Source: Budorcas taxicolor (lineage: Eukaryota > Chordata > Mammalia > Artiodactyla > Bovidae). From it: a DNA stretch of 64,000 nucleotides. The DNA is taken from positions 19,203,775 to 19,267,774 of the forward strand of contig NC_068935.1 of the NCBI RefSeq assembly GCF_023091745.1. Direction: 5' to 3'. Below are positions 1 to 11,321 of this stretch, one piece after another (the stretch's first letter is position 1; every line of letters starts with the position of its first letter). Position numbers and translations under genes: made by a program. The notes under the pieces were generated by a model. It was given only the letters and a program-made list of their open reading frames with translations. It did no database searches and had not been told where the DNA came from.

Positions 1-107
1 CTCCATAATATTGCCGCTTGGATGAGCCAACTCTGTTCTATCTTCTGCAGACTGCATTCCGTCCCAGCACTATCCCTGTGGGCAATACAAGTTCCAGTGA
101 CAGCACA

Positions 108-325
108 TGCATGCTAAGTCGCTCCCTCGTATCCAATTCTTTGTGATATGATGGACCATAGCCTGGCAGGCTCCTCTGTCCATGGAATTCTCCAGGCCAG
201 AATACTGGAGTGGATTGCCATTTCATCGTCAAAGGGATGTTCCTGACCCAGAGATTGAACATGGGTCCCTTATGTCTCCTGCATTGGGATGTGGGTTCTT
301 TACCACTAGCACCACCTGGGAAGGT
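108..325 (-). mobile_element. Bov-tA SINE
   Basis: Antisense copy of the ruminant tRNA-derived SINE. It starts with the reversed 3' body and ends in the complement of the tRNA-like head (ccacctggga). It is flanked by a perfect 11-bp target-site duplication, GTGACAGCACA, at 97-107 and 326-336, so both ends are exact. There is no coding content; the open frames across it are shadows. Confidence 0.93.
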
Positions 326-489
326 GTGACAGCACACTCCAGTCTAAATCCAGTCGCTCCAGAGCTCTACTTATCTGGAAGGAGAAATCCAACATTACTT
401 CAGAAAAAAATGGAGTAAGAGGGAAAAAGGGAGGCAGCCTCACCCTGGTAGGTTCTTCCCCAGACTTTGGTTATCCAGACCCAAGAAAA

Positions 490-850
490 ATAATAACTGA
501 TGTTAATCCCATCCTCCAAGCACTGGGATAAATGCTTTGCACAAATCATTTCATTTAAATCCTCATGGATGTTCACTGAATGTATTGTGGCAACCGTTTC
601 ATGGAGTAAGCAAGACACTATGCTGTACCCTTTCAACTTATACAGTGCTGCAGGCCAATTATATCTCTACAAAACTGGTAGAAAATATAAAAGTCCTCAT
701 AACAATCCTTTATGTTTTAGCACTATTGTCATTCACATTTTTAGAGATGTGGAGACTAATGTTTGAAGAAATTAAGTGACTTGTCTAATTTCAAAGAGCT
801 AGGTTTGGGATTCTCTTGGATTCCAAGCCCCACACCACCGCACTCTACAA
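490..850 (-). repeat. MIR, strongly diverged
   Basis: The order of motifs matches an antisense MIR: a 'cactgggataaatgctttgcacaaatcatttc' type start, then the 'acagatgaggaaactgagg'-type core seen here as a decayed form near 745-765, then 'aagtgacttgt' near 773. Divergence is high, so the boundaries are approximate. Confidence 0.55.
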
Positions 851-859
851 TTAGCTTAC

Positions 860-2345
860 ATGACCCCCAGCAGGCTGTAGATGGATGCCTACTCATGGCT
901 CCACCTGGCTGAGATCCAACCCTGATAGGCACAGAATATTGTAACTGCCTATTCTCTGAGAGGGAACAATTATATTTCCTAGCTGGAGAAGCTCACATAC
1001 AAGTATTTCTCTTGTACCATGAACCAGCTCTGATGGCCACTGTGATCCGTTCAAGTCAAGACCTTGAACATGATTTTTAGTAGGGCTCCATCACTGACAA
1101 GACATCTCCAACGTGTCATCACTTGTGATAGCTGCTTCTAAGTCGAGGAGTAGACTAGGAGATCCAAAAGTCTTCTGCCTCCACTTCAGATCTCCAAACA
1201 CCCCTAGGATCTCAAACATCTCACAGTCAGCTATTTCTAGCATATTCCCTTTTTATAACTTCACAAAATCCTCAGAGTGGCAGATGCCCTGGGGGAAAAA
1301 TCAATCATGTGTATTTAGCACCAGCTCCTTATCTATTTCAGCAGTGTTTATTTTGTTTATCAAAAGAATCTTCTGGTTCCAAATTATCCAGCTATATGGT
1401 CTTTGGTTACTGCTGTCAATAATCATCCCAATTTTGGAGGGCCCCATTCAAGGTCCTTCACGTTTGTATCTGTGAGTTATTTACTGCTTGTAGATGTAGA
1501 AGTGAGGTTGAAAACATCAACCAAGTGCTATCTAGAGGAGTACTCTTACATCTTTTACTAGCAACATACTAGCTTCCCTCCTTACTATTCCCCAGTTTTG
1601 TTGTAACTTATCACATTCATCCAGCCAGAAATACTTATTTTTGCAGTAATTATGACTTTTATATTCACTGCCTTCCTCACTCTCCCATACTATGTAGGAC
1701 ATAAGAAGCTGTAATTTACCAGCATTTTGAAGGTCAGGACATGAAGCATACTGGACAATTCTGGGTCCTTGAACAGAACGTCACCATGGGAGACAATCAC
1801 ACATACAAAAACACCACCATATGGGGCACTCAAGGTAATGAACATTACTGACACAATAGGTTTCCAGCTAACCCCTTTATGTGAATCTATCTATCCCATT
1901 TACCCCCATTCCTTGCTATATCCCATCCACTGAAACTTCACCTCTATATCAGTGGCTGGGTCCTCAGATTCAAGGAAAGCAAAGTCAAGGACCAACGGAG
2001 ATAGGATAGTGGCCAATGGGCAGCAGTGCCCCGTGACACCCTCCTATATACTTACCTATGTGGTGATCTTGAGAGTCCTCAGAAAGATGCATTGGTGATA
2101 GTTGTTCACAGAGTGGTAACTATGGGTTAAATAGGCAACTGGGTTCATTGATCAGGGTTTGGTCTACCAAGCACTAACGGGTCCTGAGTATACCCTATCC
2201 TCAGTTAAGTGGCAGGGTACACTGGCTCCCTTTTGACAAGCTGGGCCACCATATTTCTCAGATTAGTTAGGAGGCCAAGTACTTTCTGAACTTGCAAGAA
2301 GTATAAACCTTACTCATCCATGTGTATAGGCATACAGGACATAAT
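860..2345. other. Unassigned AT-rich stretch
   Basis: I recognise no gene, no young SINE and no complete repeat here. The longest frame (1113-1475, plus, 120 aa) has no domain signature and neutral composition. Parts read like a decayed retroelement interior, but no diagnostic motif supports a family call. Confidence 0.5.
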
Positions 2346-2792
2346 TTATTGTTGCTGTTCTGTTGCTCAGTCATGTCTGACTCTTTGTTACCTCATGGAT
2401 GGCACCACACCAGGCTTCCCTGTCCTTTACCATCTCATGGAGCTTGCTCAAACTCATATCCATTGAGCTGGTGATGCCATCCAACCATCTCATCCTCTGT
2501 CATCCCATTCTCCTCCCACCTTCAATCTTTCTCAGCATCGGGGTCTTTTCTAATGAGTCAGCTCTTTGCATCAGGTGGCCAAAGGACTGGAGCTTCAACT
2601 TCAGGATCAGTCCTTCCAATGAATATTCAGGATTGATTTCCTTTAGGACTGACTGGTTTGATTTCCTTGCAGTCCAAGGGACTCTCAAGAGTCTTCTCGA
2701 ACACCACAGTTTGAAAGCATCAATTCTTCAGTGCTCAACCTTCTTTATGGTCCAACTTTCACATCCACACATGACTACTGGAAAAACCATTA

Positions 2793-3123
2793 GTTCAGTT
2801 CAGTTCAGTCACTCAGTTGTGTCTGACTCTGAGACCCCAAGGACTGCAGCATGCCAGGCTTCCCTGTCCATCATCAACTCCCGGAGTTTATGCAAACTCA
2901 TGTCCGTTGAGTCGGTGATGCCATCCAACCATCTCATCCTCTATCATCCCCTTCTCCTCCCACCTTCAATCTTTCCCAGCAGCAGGTTCTTTTCAAATGA
3001 GTCAATTATTTGCATCAAGTGGCCAAAGTGTTGGAGTTTCAGCTTCAGCATCAGTCCTTCCAGTGAATATTCAGGGCTGATTTCCTTTAGAATTGACTGG
3101 TTAGATCTTCTCACAGTCCAAGG
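2793..3123 (-). mobile_element. BovB 3' fragment nested inside BovB
   Basis: A second BovB 3' end begins with the (CAGTT)n tail at 2793 and repeats the same C-terminal region that the outer copy already shows at 2352-2792. It stops at 'agtccaaggga', where the outer copy resumes with 'atagctttgac', exactly the continuation of 'aaaaaccat' at about 2790. The simplest reading is a 331-bp 5'-truncated BovB inserted into the older one. Any target duplication is only 2-4 bp. Confidence 0.8.
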
Positions 3124-4747
3124 GAATAGCTTTGACTACATGGACCTTTGTTGGCAAAATGACATCTCTGCTTTTTAATATGCTGTCTAGGTTGGTCACA
3201 ACTTTTCTTCCAAGGAGCAAGCATCTTCTATGGCTGCAGTCACCAGCCACAGTGATTTTGGTGTACAAAAAATAAAGTTTGTCACTATTTTCATTGTTTC
3301 CCCAACTATTTGCCGTGAAGGGATGGGACAAGATGCCATGATCTTCATTTTTTGAATGTTGAGTTTTAAGCCAGCTTTTTGACTCTCTTCTTTTACCTTC
3401 ATCAAGAGGCTCTTTAGTTCCTCTTCGCTTTCTGCCATAAGGCTGATGTCATCTGCATATCTGATATGCAATATTATTGATATTTCTCCCGGCAATCTTG
3501 ATTCTGTCTTGTGCTTCATCCAGCCTGGCATTTTGCATGATGTACTCTGCATAGAAGTTAAATAAGCAGGGTGACAATATACTGCCTTGATGTACTTCTT
3601 TCCCAATTTGGAACCAGTCTGTTGTTCCATGTTTGGTTCTCACTGTTGCTACTTGACCAGCATACAATTTTCATGGGAGGCAGGTAAGGTGGTCTGCCAT
3701 CTCTTTAAGAGGTGGTCCCATCTCTTTAAGAAATGTCTACAGTTTATTGTGATCCACACAGTCAAAGGCTTTGGTGTAGTCAATGAAGCAGAAATACATG
3801 TTTTTCTGGAATTCTCTTGTTTTGTTGTTGTTGTTGTTTATGATCCAACGGATGTTGGTAATATGATCTCTGGTTCCTCTGCCTTGTCTAAATCCAGCTT
3901 GTATATCTGGAAGTTCTTGGTTCATATACTGTTGAAGCCTCACTTGGAGGATTTTGAGCATTACCTTGCTAAACGAGAAATGAGTGCAATTGTACGGTAG
4001 TTGGAACATTCTCTGGCATTATCTTTCTTTGAGACTGGAATGAAAACTGAAACTTTTCTTGTTCTGTGGCCACTGCTGTTTTCCAAATTTGCTGGCATAT
4101 CGAGTGGAGCACTTTAACAGCATCATCTTTTAGGATTTGCAATAGCTCAGCTGGAATTCCATCACCTCCACTAGTTTTGTTTATAGTGATGCTTCCTAAA
4201 GCCCACTTAGCTTCACAATCCAGGATGTCTGGCTCCAGGTGAGTGATCACACCATCATGGTTATCTGGATCATTAAGATCTTTTTTGTGGAGTTCTGTAT
4301 ATTCTTGCCACTTCTTAATCTCATCAGCTTCTGTTAGGTCCATACTATTTCTGTTCTTTATTGAAAACATGTTTGCATGAAACGGTGCATTGGTGTCTCT
4401 AATTTTATTGAAGAGATCTCTAGTCTTTCCCATTCTATTGTTTTCCTCTATTTCTTTACATTGATCACTTAGGAAGGCTTTCTTATCTCTCCTTGCTATT
4501 CTTTGAAACTCTATATTCAGCTGGGTATATCTTTCCTTTTCTCCTTTGCCTCTGCTTCTCTTCTTTTCTCAGCTGTTTGTAAGGCTTCCTCAGACAATCA
4601 TTTTGCCTTTTTGCATTTCTTTTTCTTGGAGATAGTTTTGACCACTGTGTCCTATACAATATTATGAACCTCCATCCATAGTTCTTCAGGCACTCTATCA
4701 GATCTAATCCCTTGGATCTGTTACTTCCACTGTATATTATACAGTAA

Positions 4748-4796
4748 GGATTTGATTTAGCTTAGGGATTTGATTTAGGTAAAGGATTTGATTTAG
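4748..4796. repeat. 18-bp tandem triplication inside BovB
   Basis: The 13-mer GGATTTGATTTAG occurs at 4748, 4766 and 4784, a regular period of 18 bp. The other BovB copies in this window (44756 and 63142 regions) have it once, so this is a local expansion in this copy. Confidence 0.85.
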
Positions 4797-4814
4797 GTCA
4801 TACCTGAGTGACCT

Positions 4815-5089
4815 AAGGGCTTCCCTGATAGCTCAGTTGGTAAAGAATCCACCTGCAATGCAGGAGACCCCAGTTCAATTCCTAGGTCAGGAAGATCCAC
4901 TGGAGAATGGATAGGCTACCCCACTCCAATATTCTTGGGCTTCCCTTGTGGCTCAGGTGGTAAAGAATGTGCTTGCAATGTGGTAGACCTGGGAAGATCC
5001 CCTGGAGAAGTATTCTGGCCTGCAGAATTGCATGGACTGTATAGTCCTGGGGTCACAAAGAGTTGGACATGACTGAGTGACTTTCACTT
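4815..5089 (+). mobile_element. Bov-tA SINE, dimeric form
   Basis: Two tRNA-like heads follow each other: 'gggcttccctgatagctcag' at 4817 and a second 'gggcttcccttgtggctcag' near 4937. The element ends in a TTTCACTTT tail. It is flanked by a 17-bp duplication of BovB sequence with two mismatches (4798-4814 and 5090-5106, TCATACCTGARTGRCCT), which proves insertion into the pre-existing BovB. Confidence 0.93.
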
Positions 5090-5144
5090 TCATACCTGAA
5101 TGGCCTGGTGGTTTTCCCTACTTTCTTCAATTCAAGAAAAGTAG

Positions 5145-5740
5145 CTTTCTTTGATTCTGCTGTGAAAGATGACTGAATATCTTCATATATACCGGCATTT
5201 GGAGCCCAAAGCTGGTGGCATGAATCTTTATCAAGCTCGGACATGTTCCAACACAGTGACCAAAGCTTCGTCCTAGTAGGTGGTAGGTAAGCATGCAGCC
5301 CTGTATCCGTGCCTAAAGAGAAAGTTGCCCTCTAAATACTTTCTGATGTTCTTCTCATAATGTGGAGGGTAGGAAGCAGAGCAACCTAGTGAGTTAGCCC
5401 CACAAGTCTTAGATGGGTAACAGGAGCTGCTTCTTCCTGAAGTTCTTGCTCATGGATCTGGAAGGAAGAAATAACAAAATTACATATAAACAACAACAAC
5501 AAAAACCTATCTAAAATAAGTGGTGATGCAAGAGTCTTAGGAAAGCAGTGGAAGTTGAGAGGCAGTGTCAAATGGGAAGAACTAAGAAAGACAAGAGGAA
5601 AATCATAAATTTGGCAGGTGTGGGAAAACCAAATGTGTGATATCTGAATGAATATCAAAAGCAGGAACCAAGTATCAAAGGACACTGGGACTATACCTGT
5701 TCCAGATATCACTTGCATGAATGAGCCAGGTCCCTTTTAA
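5145..5740. other. Unassigned stretch
   Basis: Sequence between the end of the outer BovB and an L1-like block. The 110-aa minus frame (5386-5718) has no recognisable domain. No promoter or splice pattern stands out. Confidence 0.4.
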
Positions 5741-5998
5741 TGGGGTCAGAATGACTATCACATTAAAAATTTAAATAACCAACTAACTAAATAATTTTAA
5801 ATGCACATACTCTCTAGCTCAGCAATTTGATTTCAGAAATTTTTCCTACCAACGTATTTCACAAAGACATAGCATTAATTGTATTAGTAATAGACTGAAA
5901 GGAATAGAATATGCATCAATACTGCACTAGTTAAATAAATTACGGTACATTCATACAATGTAACATTACTTAACCACTAATGAGAATAATGAATCAAT
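5740..5998 (+). mobile_element. L1M-like 3' ORF2 fragment
   Basis: Decayed but colinear with the conserved L1 ORF2/3' region, of the type 'tcagcaatt...aaataaattacggtacattcatacaatgtaacattact', best seen at 5935-5975. No reading frame survives. Confidence 0.6.
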
Positions 5999-6069
5999 TA
6001 AAAACTAACCCAAAATTAACACAGACACTCAAATTAGCAAAGACATTAAAACAGTTACTTTAACTGTAG

Positions 6070-6272
6070 TCCATATGTGGCTCAGATGGTAAAGAGTCTG
6101 CCTGCAATGCAGGAAACCCAGGTTTGACCCCCTGGGTCGGAAAGACTCCCTCTGGAGAAGGAAATGGTTCCTCACTCCAATATTCTTGCCTGGAGAATTT
6201 CATGGACAGAGGAGCCTGGTGGGCTACAATCCCTGGGGCTTCAAAGAGTTGGATATGACTGAGTGACTTACA
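6070..6272 (+). mobile_element. Bov-tA SINE, head partly lost
   Basis: Starts inside the tRNA-like head at 'tggctcagatggtaaag' and runs through the conserved body to 'gactgagtgactt'. The flanks ('tccatatgt' and 'tacatatattc') join the two halves of the L1 ORF1 remnant. Confidence 0.88.
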
Positions 6273-6382
6273 TATATTCACAGTGTCTCATAGAGACATG
6301 GAAAAAAATTATAAATGACCCAAATAGAACTTTAGAGATGAAAACTATAATGTATAAGATTTAAAACATACTAAATTGGATT

Positions 6383-7025
6383 CCAGTAGTCATGTACGGA
6401 TGTGAGAGGGTGAAGTCACTCAGGCGTGTCCGACTCTTTGTGACCCCGTGGACTGTAGCCTACCAGGCTTCTCCGTCCATGGGATTCTCCAGGCAAGAAT
6501 ACTAGAGTGGGTTCCCATTTCCTTCTCCAGGGGATCTTCCCGACCCAGGGATTGAACCTGGGTCTCCCGCATTGGAGGCAGATGCTTTAACCTCTGAGCC
6601 ACCAGGGAAGCCCCCACAGATGTGAGAGTTGGACTGTAAAGAAGGCTGAGTGCCAAAGACCTGATGCTTTCAAATGGTGGTGCTGGCAAAGATGCTTGAG
6701 TGTCACTTGGATAGCAAGGAGATCAAACTAGTCAGTCCTAAAGGAAATCAACCCTCAGAATTCACTGGAAGGACTGAAGCTGAAGCTCCAGTCCTTTAGC
6801 CGTCTGATGCAAAGAGCCAACTACCTAGAAAAGACCCTGATGCTGGGAAAGATTGAGGACAGGAGGAGAAGGAGGCAACAGAGGATGAGATGGCTGGATG
6901 GCATCACTGACTCAATGGACATGTGTTTGAGCAAACTCTGGGAGATAGTGAAGGACAGGGAAACCTGGTGTGCTACAGTCCATGGGGTCACAAAGACTTG
7001 GACATGACTTGGCGACTGAACAACA
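6383..7025 (+). mobile_element. BovB 3' fragment
   Basis: Sense-strand BovB covering the C-terminal tail of the RT protein, ending at 'gcgactgaacaac'. Frame 6807-7007 reads the C-terminal LMLGKIEDRRRRRQQRMRWLDGI block. A 10-bp duplication (6373-6382 AAATTGGATT, 7026-7035 AAATGGGATT) marks insertion into L1M. It was later split by the Bov-tA at 6408-6615. Confidence 0.92.
6408..6615 (-). mobile_element. Bov-tA SINE inside BovB
   Basis: Full antisense SINE ending in 'gagccaccagggaagccc'. The 12-bp duplication ACGGATGTGAGA at 6396-6407 and ACAGATGTGAGA at 6616-6627 is BovB sequence. This is a three-level stack: SINE in BovB in L1M. Confidence 0.94.
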
Positions 7026-7867
7026 AAATGGGATTTACGGCAAAGTAGACACTGCAGGAGAAAATATCAGTAAACTAAAAAATACAACAATTAAAAACTA
7101 CCTTTGGAAAACACAGGTCAGAAAGAATCAATATAGTGAAAAGCACATCAGTGAGCTGTGAAACAAGTTTAGGCAGCCTAATATATGAGTAATTGGAGTC
7201 ACTGAAGGAGAGCAAGGAAACGTTAGGGAAAATGCTTGAGGAAACAATAGTCGAAAAATTTCCAAACTTGATGAAATCTATAAACCCACAGATTCAGGTA
7301 GCTCAGAGACTCTCACAAGCGTGAAACCTGAAGAAAATTATACCAAACGACATCCTAATCAAATTTATCAAAGCCAATGATAAAGAGAACATCTTAAAAG
7401 CAGCCAGAGAAAAAAGACAAGTTTATGCACGGAAGATCAAAAATAAGAGTCACAGTAGATTTTTCATGGGAAATGGTGCAAGTGAGAAGAGAATGAAAAT
7501 AATATCTTTAAAGTTCTGAAAGGAAATGTGTTAACCTAGTGTTCTATACCCAGGGAAAATACCTTTTAAAAATGAAGATGACAGACAGACATTTTCAGAC
7601 ACACAAAGCTTAAGATACTTCACACCATCAACCCCAAACTACAAGAAATATTAAAGGATGTCTTTCAAGTCGAGCAAAAATGATACTAGATGGAAACTTG
7701 TATCTATACAAAGGAATAAAGAGTGCTGGAAATGATGAATACTTGGGTAAATATATATTTTTCCATAATGATTAAATCTCTTTATAGGATAGCTGATTCT
7801 TTAAACAGATAAAATAACAATGAATTATGGGGTTTATAAATAAGTAAATAAAGTCTTATAGATAAGA

Positions 7868-8082
7868 CTTTCCTGGTGCCTCAGATGGTAAAGTATCTGC
7901 CTACAATGCGGGAGACCCAGGTTCAATCCCTGGGTCGGGAAGTTCTCCTGGAAGAGGAAATGGCAACCCACTTCAGTATTCTTGCCTGGAAAATCTCATG
8001 GATGGAGGAGCCTGGTAGGCTACAGTCCATGGGATCGCAAAGAGTCGGACACGACTGAGCGACTTCACTTTCACTTTCACTT
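7868..8082 (+). mobile_element. Bov-tA SINE
   Basis: Sense copy from 'tcctggtgcctcagatggtaaag' to the pyrimidine-rich tail (cactttcacttt). The body is well preserved, so it is relatively young. Flanking AT-rich L1 sequence hides the exact target duplication. Confidence 0.92.
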
Positions 8083-8179
8083 TAAATAAGTAAAAATATG
8101 ATGTATGACAGTAGCGTAAAGTCTGGGAGGGAAGAAATGGATTTATACTGTTGTTAGGTTCTTATACTACTTGTGAATA

Positions 8180-8257
8180 AAGTGAAAGTGTTATTCACTC
8201 AGTCGTGTCTGACTTTTTGCGACCCCATGGACTATAGCCTGCCAGGCTCCTCTGTGG
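8180..8257 (-). mobile_element. Bov-A SINE fragment
   Basis: Only the reversed 3' portion remains ('cactcagtcgtgtctgac' to 'ccaggctcctctg'), then L1-type sequence resumes. Confidence 0.85.
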
Positions 8258-8492
8258 TGAAGGGGTATAAATTCACTTGACAGAAGACTGTTAATCACTT
8301 ACAAATGTTTCTGTAAATCTTGAATCAATATGTAAAATAACAAAAGCTATAGCTAATAAACCAACAAAGAAGATAAAATATGATAATTAAAAATGAATAA
8401 TAATACCAAAAAAGGTAGAAAAAGAGGTAAAGGGAACAAAGAACCGATGAGGCAAAGAGAAAACAAATAGCAAGATGATAGAGTTAGCACCA

Positions 8493-8526
8493 ATGGTCTA
8501 ATGGTCTAATGGTCTAATGGTCTAAT
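8493..8526. repeat. (ATGGTCTA)4 tandem repeat
   Basis: Four perfect 8-bp units within the L1M remnant. The L1 interior normally has one 'aatggtctaa' at this point, so this is a local slippage expansion. Confidence 0.92.
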
Positions 8527-8596
8527 CTCCCTAATTAAAGGGCAAAGATTGTCAGATTCAATAAAAATAGTAAGATTCAAATATTGCTGAATTTAA

Positions 8597-9057
8597 TATA
8601 CAGGTATACCTCAGAGATATTGCACACTTGACTTCATACCACTACAATAAAGCAAATATCACAATGAAGGGAATCACATTAATTTTATGGTTTCTCAGAG
8701 CATATAAAAGTTATGTTTAAACTATACTGTAGTCTATAAAGTGTGCAATAGCATTAGGTCTAAAAAAGTACTGTACATACCTTAATTTAAAAATTAAAAA
8801 CAAAAATTGCAATACCAATATCGAAAATCACTGATCACAGACCACCATAACAAATATAATAATAATGAAAAAGTTTGAAATATCAGGAGAATTGTCAACA
8901 TATGTTACAGAGATACAAAATGATCAAATGCTGTTGAAAAAAATGGTGTCAATGGATATGCTCAATGCAGAGTTGCCACAAACATTCCATTTATTAAAAA
9001 ATGCAATATCTGTGAAGGGCAATAAAACAAAGTACAGTAAAATGAAGTATGCTTTAC
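8597..9057. mobile_element. Tigger1-type DNA transposon (internally deleted)
   Basis: The left end carries 'caggtatacctcagagatattgc' and the right end has the matching inverted terminus ('aatgaagtatgctttaca'), as in pogo-like Tigger1. The interior 'agtctataaagtgtgcaatagcatta' and 'atcactgatcacagaccaccataacaaatataataataatgaaaaagtttgaaat' joins the two ends of the autonomous element and omits the whole transposase gene. This matches the artiodactyl Tigger1a-type non-autonomous form. It sits in L1M with TA at both edges. The frame 8865-9095 overlaps it but is not transposase. Confidence 0.85.
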
Positions 9058-9521
9058 ACACTTTAAATATAAAGACACAAACAAGTGAAAAGTAAAAGGA
9101 TGACATAAGACACACCATGCTAACCCTAGCCAAAAGAAAGTTGTCACGATTGCATTCATAACAAAGTGAATTTGAAAGCAAAAAAGTACTATCAGTGACA
9201 GAGAAGGTCATTTCATAATGATAAGGGGATCAATTCTTCACGAGGACACAACATTCCTAAATGCTTATGCTCCTAAAAAGTACATGAAGTAAAAAGTGGT
9301 AGAACAATACGAAGACATCTGGAACTATAGTTGGTGATTTCAACAACATTCTGTCAATGTTTAATAGAGTAAGTAGAGAGAAAATAAGCAATGGTATTGT
9401 AGGATTAAACAACAGTATCATCGCACTTGTTTGACACATATAGAACAGTCCACCCAACAACAGCAGATGTCACAAGTGCAGATGGAACATCTATCAAGAT
9501 AGATCATACTGTTGAACAAAA

Positions 9522-9735
9522 CAGTGTAGTATGTTAGGCATTCAGTCATGTCCAACTCTGTGTGACCCCATGGACTGTAGCCCACCAGGCTCCTCTGTCC
9601 GTGGGATTCTCCAGGCAAGAATACTGGAGTGGGTTGCCATTCCCTTCTCCAGGGGATCTTCCCAACCCAGGAATGGAACCCAGGTTGCCTGCATTGTAAG
9701 CAGATTCCTTACTGTCTGAGCTGCCAGGGAAACCC
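9522..9735 (-). mobile_element. Bov-tA SINE
   Basis: Antisense copy with a perfect 13-bp duplication of L1 ORF2 sequence, CTGTTGAACAAAA, at 9509-9521 and 9736-9748. It ends in 'gagctgccagggaaaccc', the complement of the tRNA-like head. Confidence 0.95.
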
Positions 9736-10174
9736 CTGTTGAACAAAATGTCTCAACAAATGTTAAGGTACTCAGGTGATACAATGTATATTCCTTCACC
9801 ACAATAGAATTAATTTAGAAATTAATAATAAAAGCATCTAAGAAGTTTTAAATATATTTAAAAACTGAATAAGATGCTTTTAAATGATCCATAAGTCAAA
9901 TAAGAGGTCAAAGGGAAATTAGAAAATATTTTGAACTCAGTGAAAATGAAAATATAATGTACAGAATTTGTGGTATGTAACTAGAAGTAGTTTAGAAAGA
10001 TCTCAAATCAATGATCTCAGCTTCCACCTTAAAAATTAGAAAAACAAATACAAAGTAATTAGAAGAAAATAAATAATGAAGACTAAAGTATAAATCAATA
10101 ATATAGGAAACGGAAAGACAATAGAGAAAAGCAATGAAACCAAAAGCCGGTTCTTTGAGAAGCAGCCAGTGCTC

Positions 10175-10640
10175 CTGCATAGGGGCATCTGCCTGTTGTC
10201 TGCTTCACTTGCCTCAGTTAGATGCAACTGACTATAATGGCAGTAAAATTCCTAGGTCAGAGGCTCTCTTGAGGTAGGGTCTTGGCTGCACCCAGACCGA
10301 CTTGACTGGGCATGTACTCAATGGAACAGATTGCATGTGAAAAGTCTACCCCTTCTGGAATAGTGCCACTTCACCTGGCAAAACTGAGCATCCAATTTTG
10401 CTTCGATGGTATCATAATGCATAGTCTGGTCTACATCATTATAGATGCAGAGACTCCATGCCTCAAAGGCAGCTCTAACTGCCAGCAGTTCCTGTTCCTA
10501 CACCAAGTACTTAACCTAAGAGAGAGGCACATAGGTGGAAGTTCTTGGGCTGAGATCTTCTTGTTACAGGATCACTCTACCTCAATACCGAAGGTGTTAG
10601 TTTAAATTAAGTAACGCCAGGTTGGCTCAGGTTAGGCCAG
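10175..10640. other. Unassigned stretch
   Basis: Sequence between two L1 blocks. A 97-aa plus frame (10312-10605) is uninterrupted but carries no motif I recognise. It could be a decayed retroelement interior; nothing in it is diagnostic. Confidence 0.4.
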
Positions 10641-11225
10641 GATCAAGGTAGAATTTTTTTTTAACTGCTTTATTGACATAATTGATATAAAATATACCAC
10701 ACAAAATTCAAACAATTACCATTTCTTTCCCCCCCACACCTTTTTTTTTTTTCTCCTTGTCTGACTGTACTTGCTGGAACCTCCACTGGCTGAACAAGGA
10801 TTGTGCCAGGAGGCATCTTTGTCTGGTTTCTGATGTTAAAGGAAATACTTTCGAGATTTCCCCGGGATGATGTCTGCTATACTTATTGGCATAGGGCACT
10901 TTATCAGGTATAGGAAGAGCCCTTTTGTTCCTAATTAGCTAAGGGACTTTTAAAATCATGAATGAATGTTAAGTATTATTAAATGTGTTTTCCATATTGG
11001 TAAAATGATCATATGGGATTTTTTCTTTTTAATCATTTAATATGATGAGTTTTGTCATTTCTCCAAATTAACCTTGCATTTCTGGTGTAAACCCAACTTG
11101 GTAAATATTCATTATCTTTTTAATACATTGCTAAATTTAGTTTTCTAAGGTTTTTTTTTGGTTGTTGTTTTTTGTTTTTAGTTTTACCAGTTTATTGCTA
11201 CCAACCCATTTCCCTATTACCCTCA

Positions 11226-11321
11226 TGCATGTGTGCTCAGTCACCCAACCCATGGACTGCAGCCCACCAGGCTCCTCTGTCCATGGATTTTTCCAGGCAA
11301 GAGTACTGGAGTGGGGTGCCA
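11226..11321 (-). mobile_element. Bov-A SINE fragment
   Basis: Short reversed SINE body ('gtgctcagtcacccaaccc' to 'tggagtggggtgcca') with a small internal deletion near its start and no tRNA-like head. Confidence 0.85.

Larger units (their letters stand above)
2352..5142 (-). mobile_element. BovB LINE, old decayed copy (outer)
   Basis: Antisense BovB covering the 3' end (from about 2352), the RT region and part of the endonuclease-RT linker. It is interrupted by a second BovB fragment (2793-3123) and a Bov-tA dimer (4815-5089). A remnant of the RT catalytic core is readable on the minus strand in the frame 3196-3630, with a YADD box followed by SLMAESEEELKSLL. An upstream frame, 3737-4009, holds the FIDYTKAFD motif A. 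Many stops and frameshifts make it non-functional. Its 5' part beyond about 5142 is missing. Confidence 0.9.
6000..10170 (+). mobile_element. L1M element (ORF1 into ORF2), broken up
   Basis: Plus-strand remnants of one ancient L1 remain colinear across several later insertions. ORF1-type sequence lies at 6000-6382 and 7036-7860, including 'aacatcttaaaagcagccagagaaaaaaga' near 7390. The ORF1-ORF2 transition lies at 8083-8597. The endonuclease part of ORF2 lies at 9058-9521 ('catttcataatgataaggggatcaattc') and 9749-10170. All frames are shredded. Insertions: Bov-tA 6070-6272, BovB 6383-7025, Bov-tA 7868-8082, SINE fragment 8180-8257, Tigger1-type 8597-9057, Bov-tA 9522-9735. Confidence 0.75.

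Noticed and set aside
860..2345. Possible ancient endogenous retroviral interior
   Set aside because: No gag/pol/env motif, primer-binding site or LTR pair could be pointed to; left unassigned.
2399..3178. 259-aa plus-strand open frame with an internal repeat
   Set aside because: Antisense of two BovB 3' ends; the internal repeat is just the nested copy read on the wrong strand.
4815..5089. tRNA genes at the SINE heads
   Set aside because: The tRNA-like heads are SINE parts; they lack a full cloverleaf and are followed by SINE bodies, here and at all other Bov-tA/CHR copies.
10312..10605. 97-aa frame as a possible retroviral or host exon
   Set aside because: No motif and no flanking splice sites; sits between two L1 remnants.
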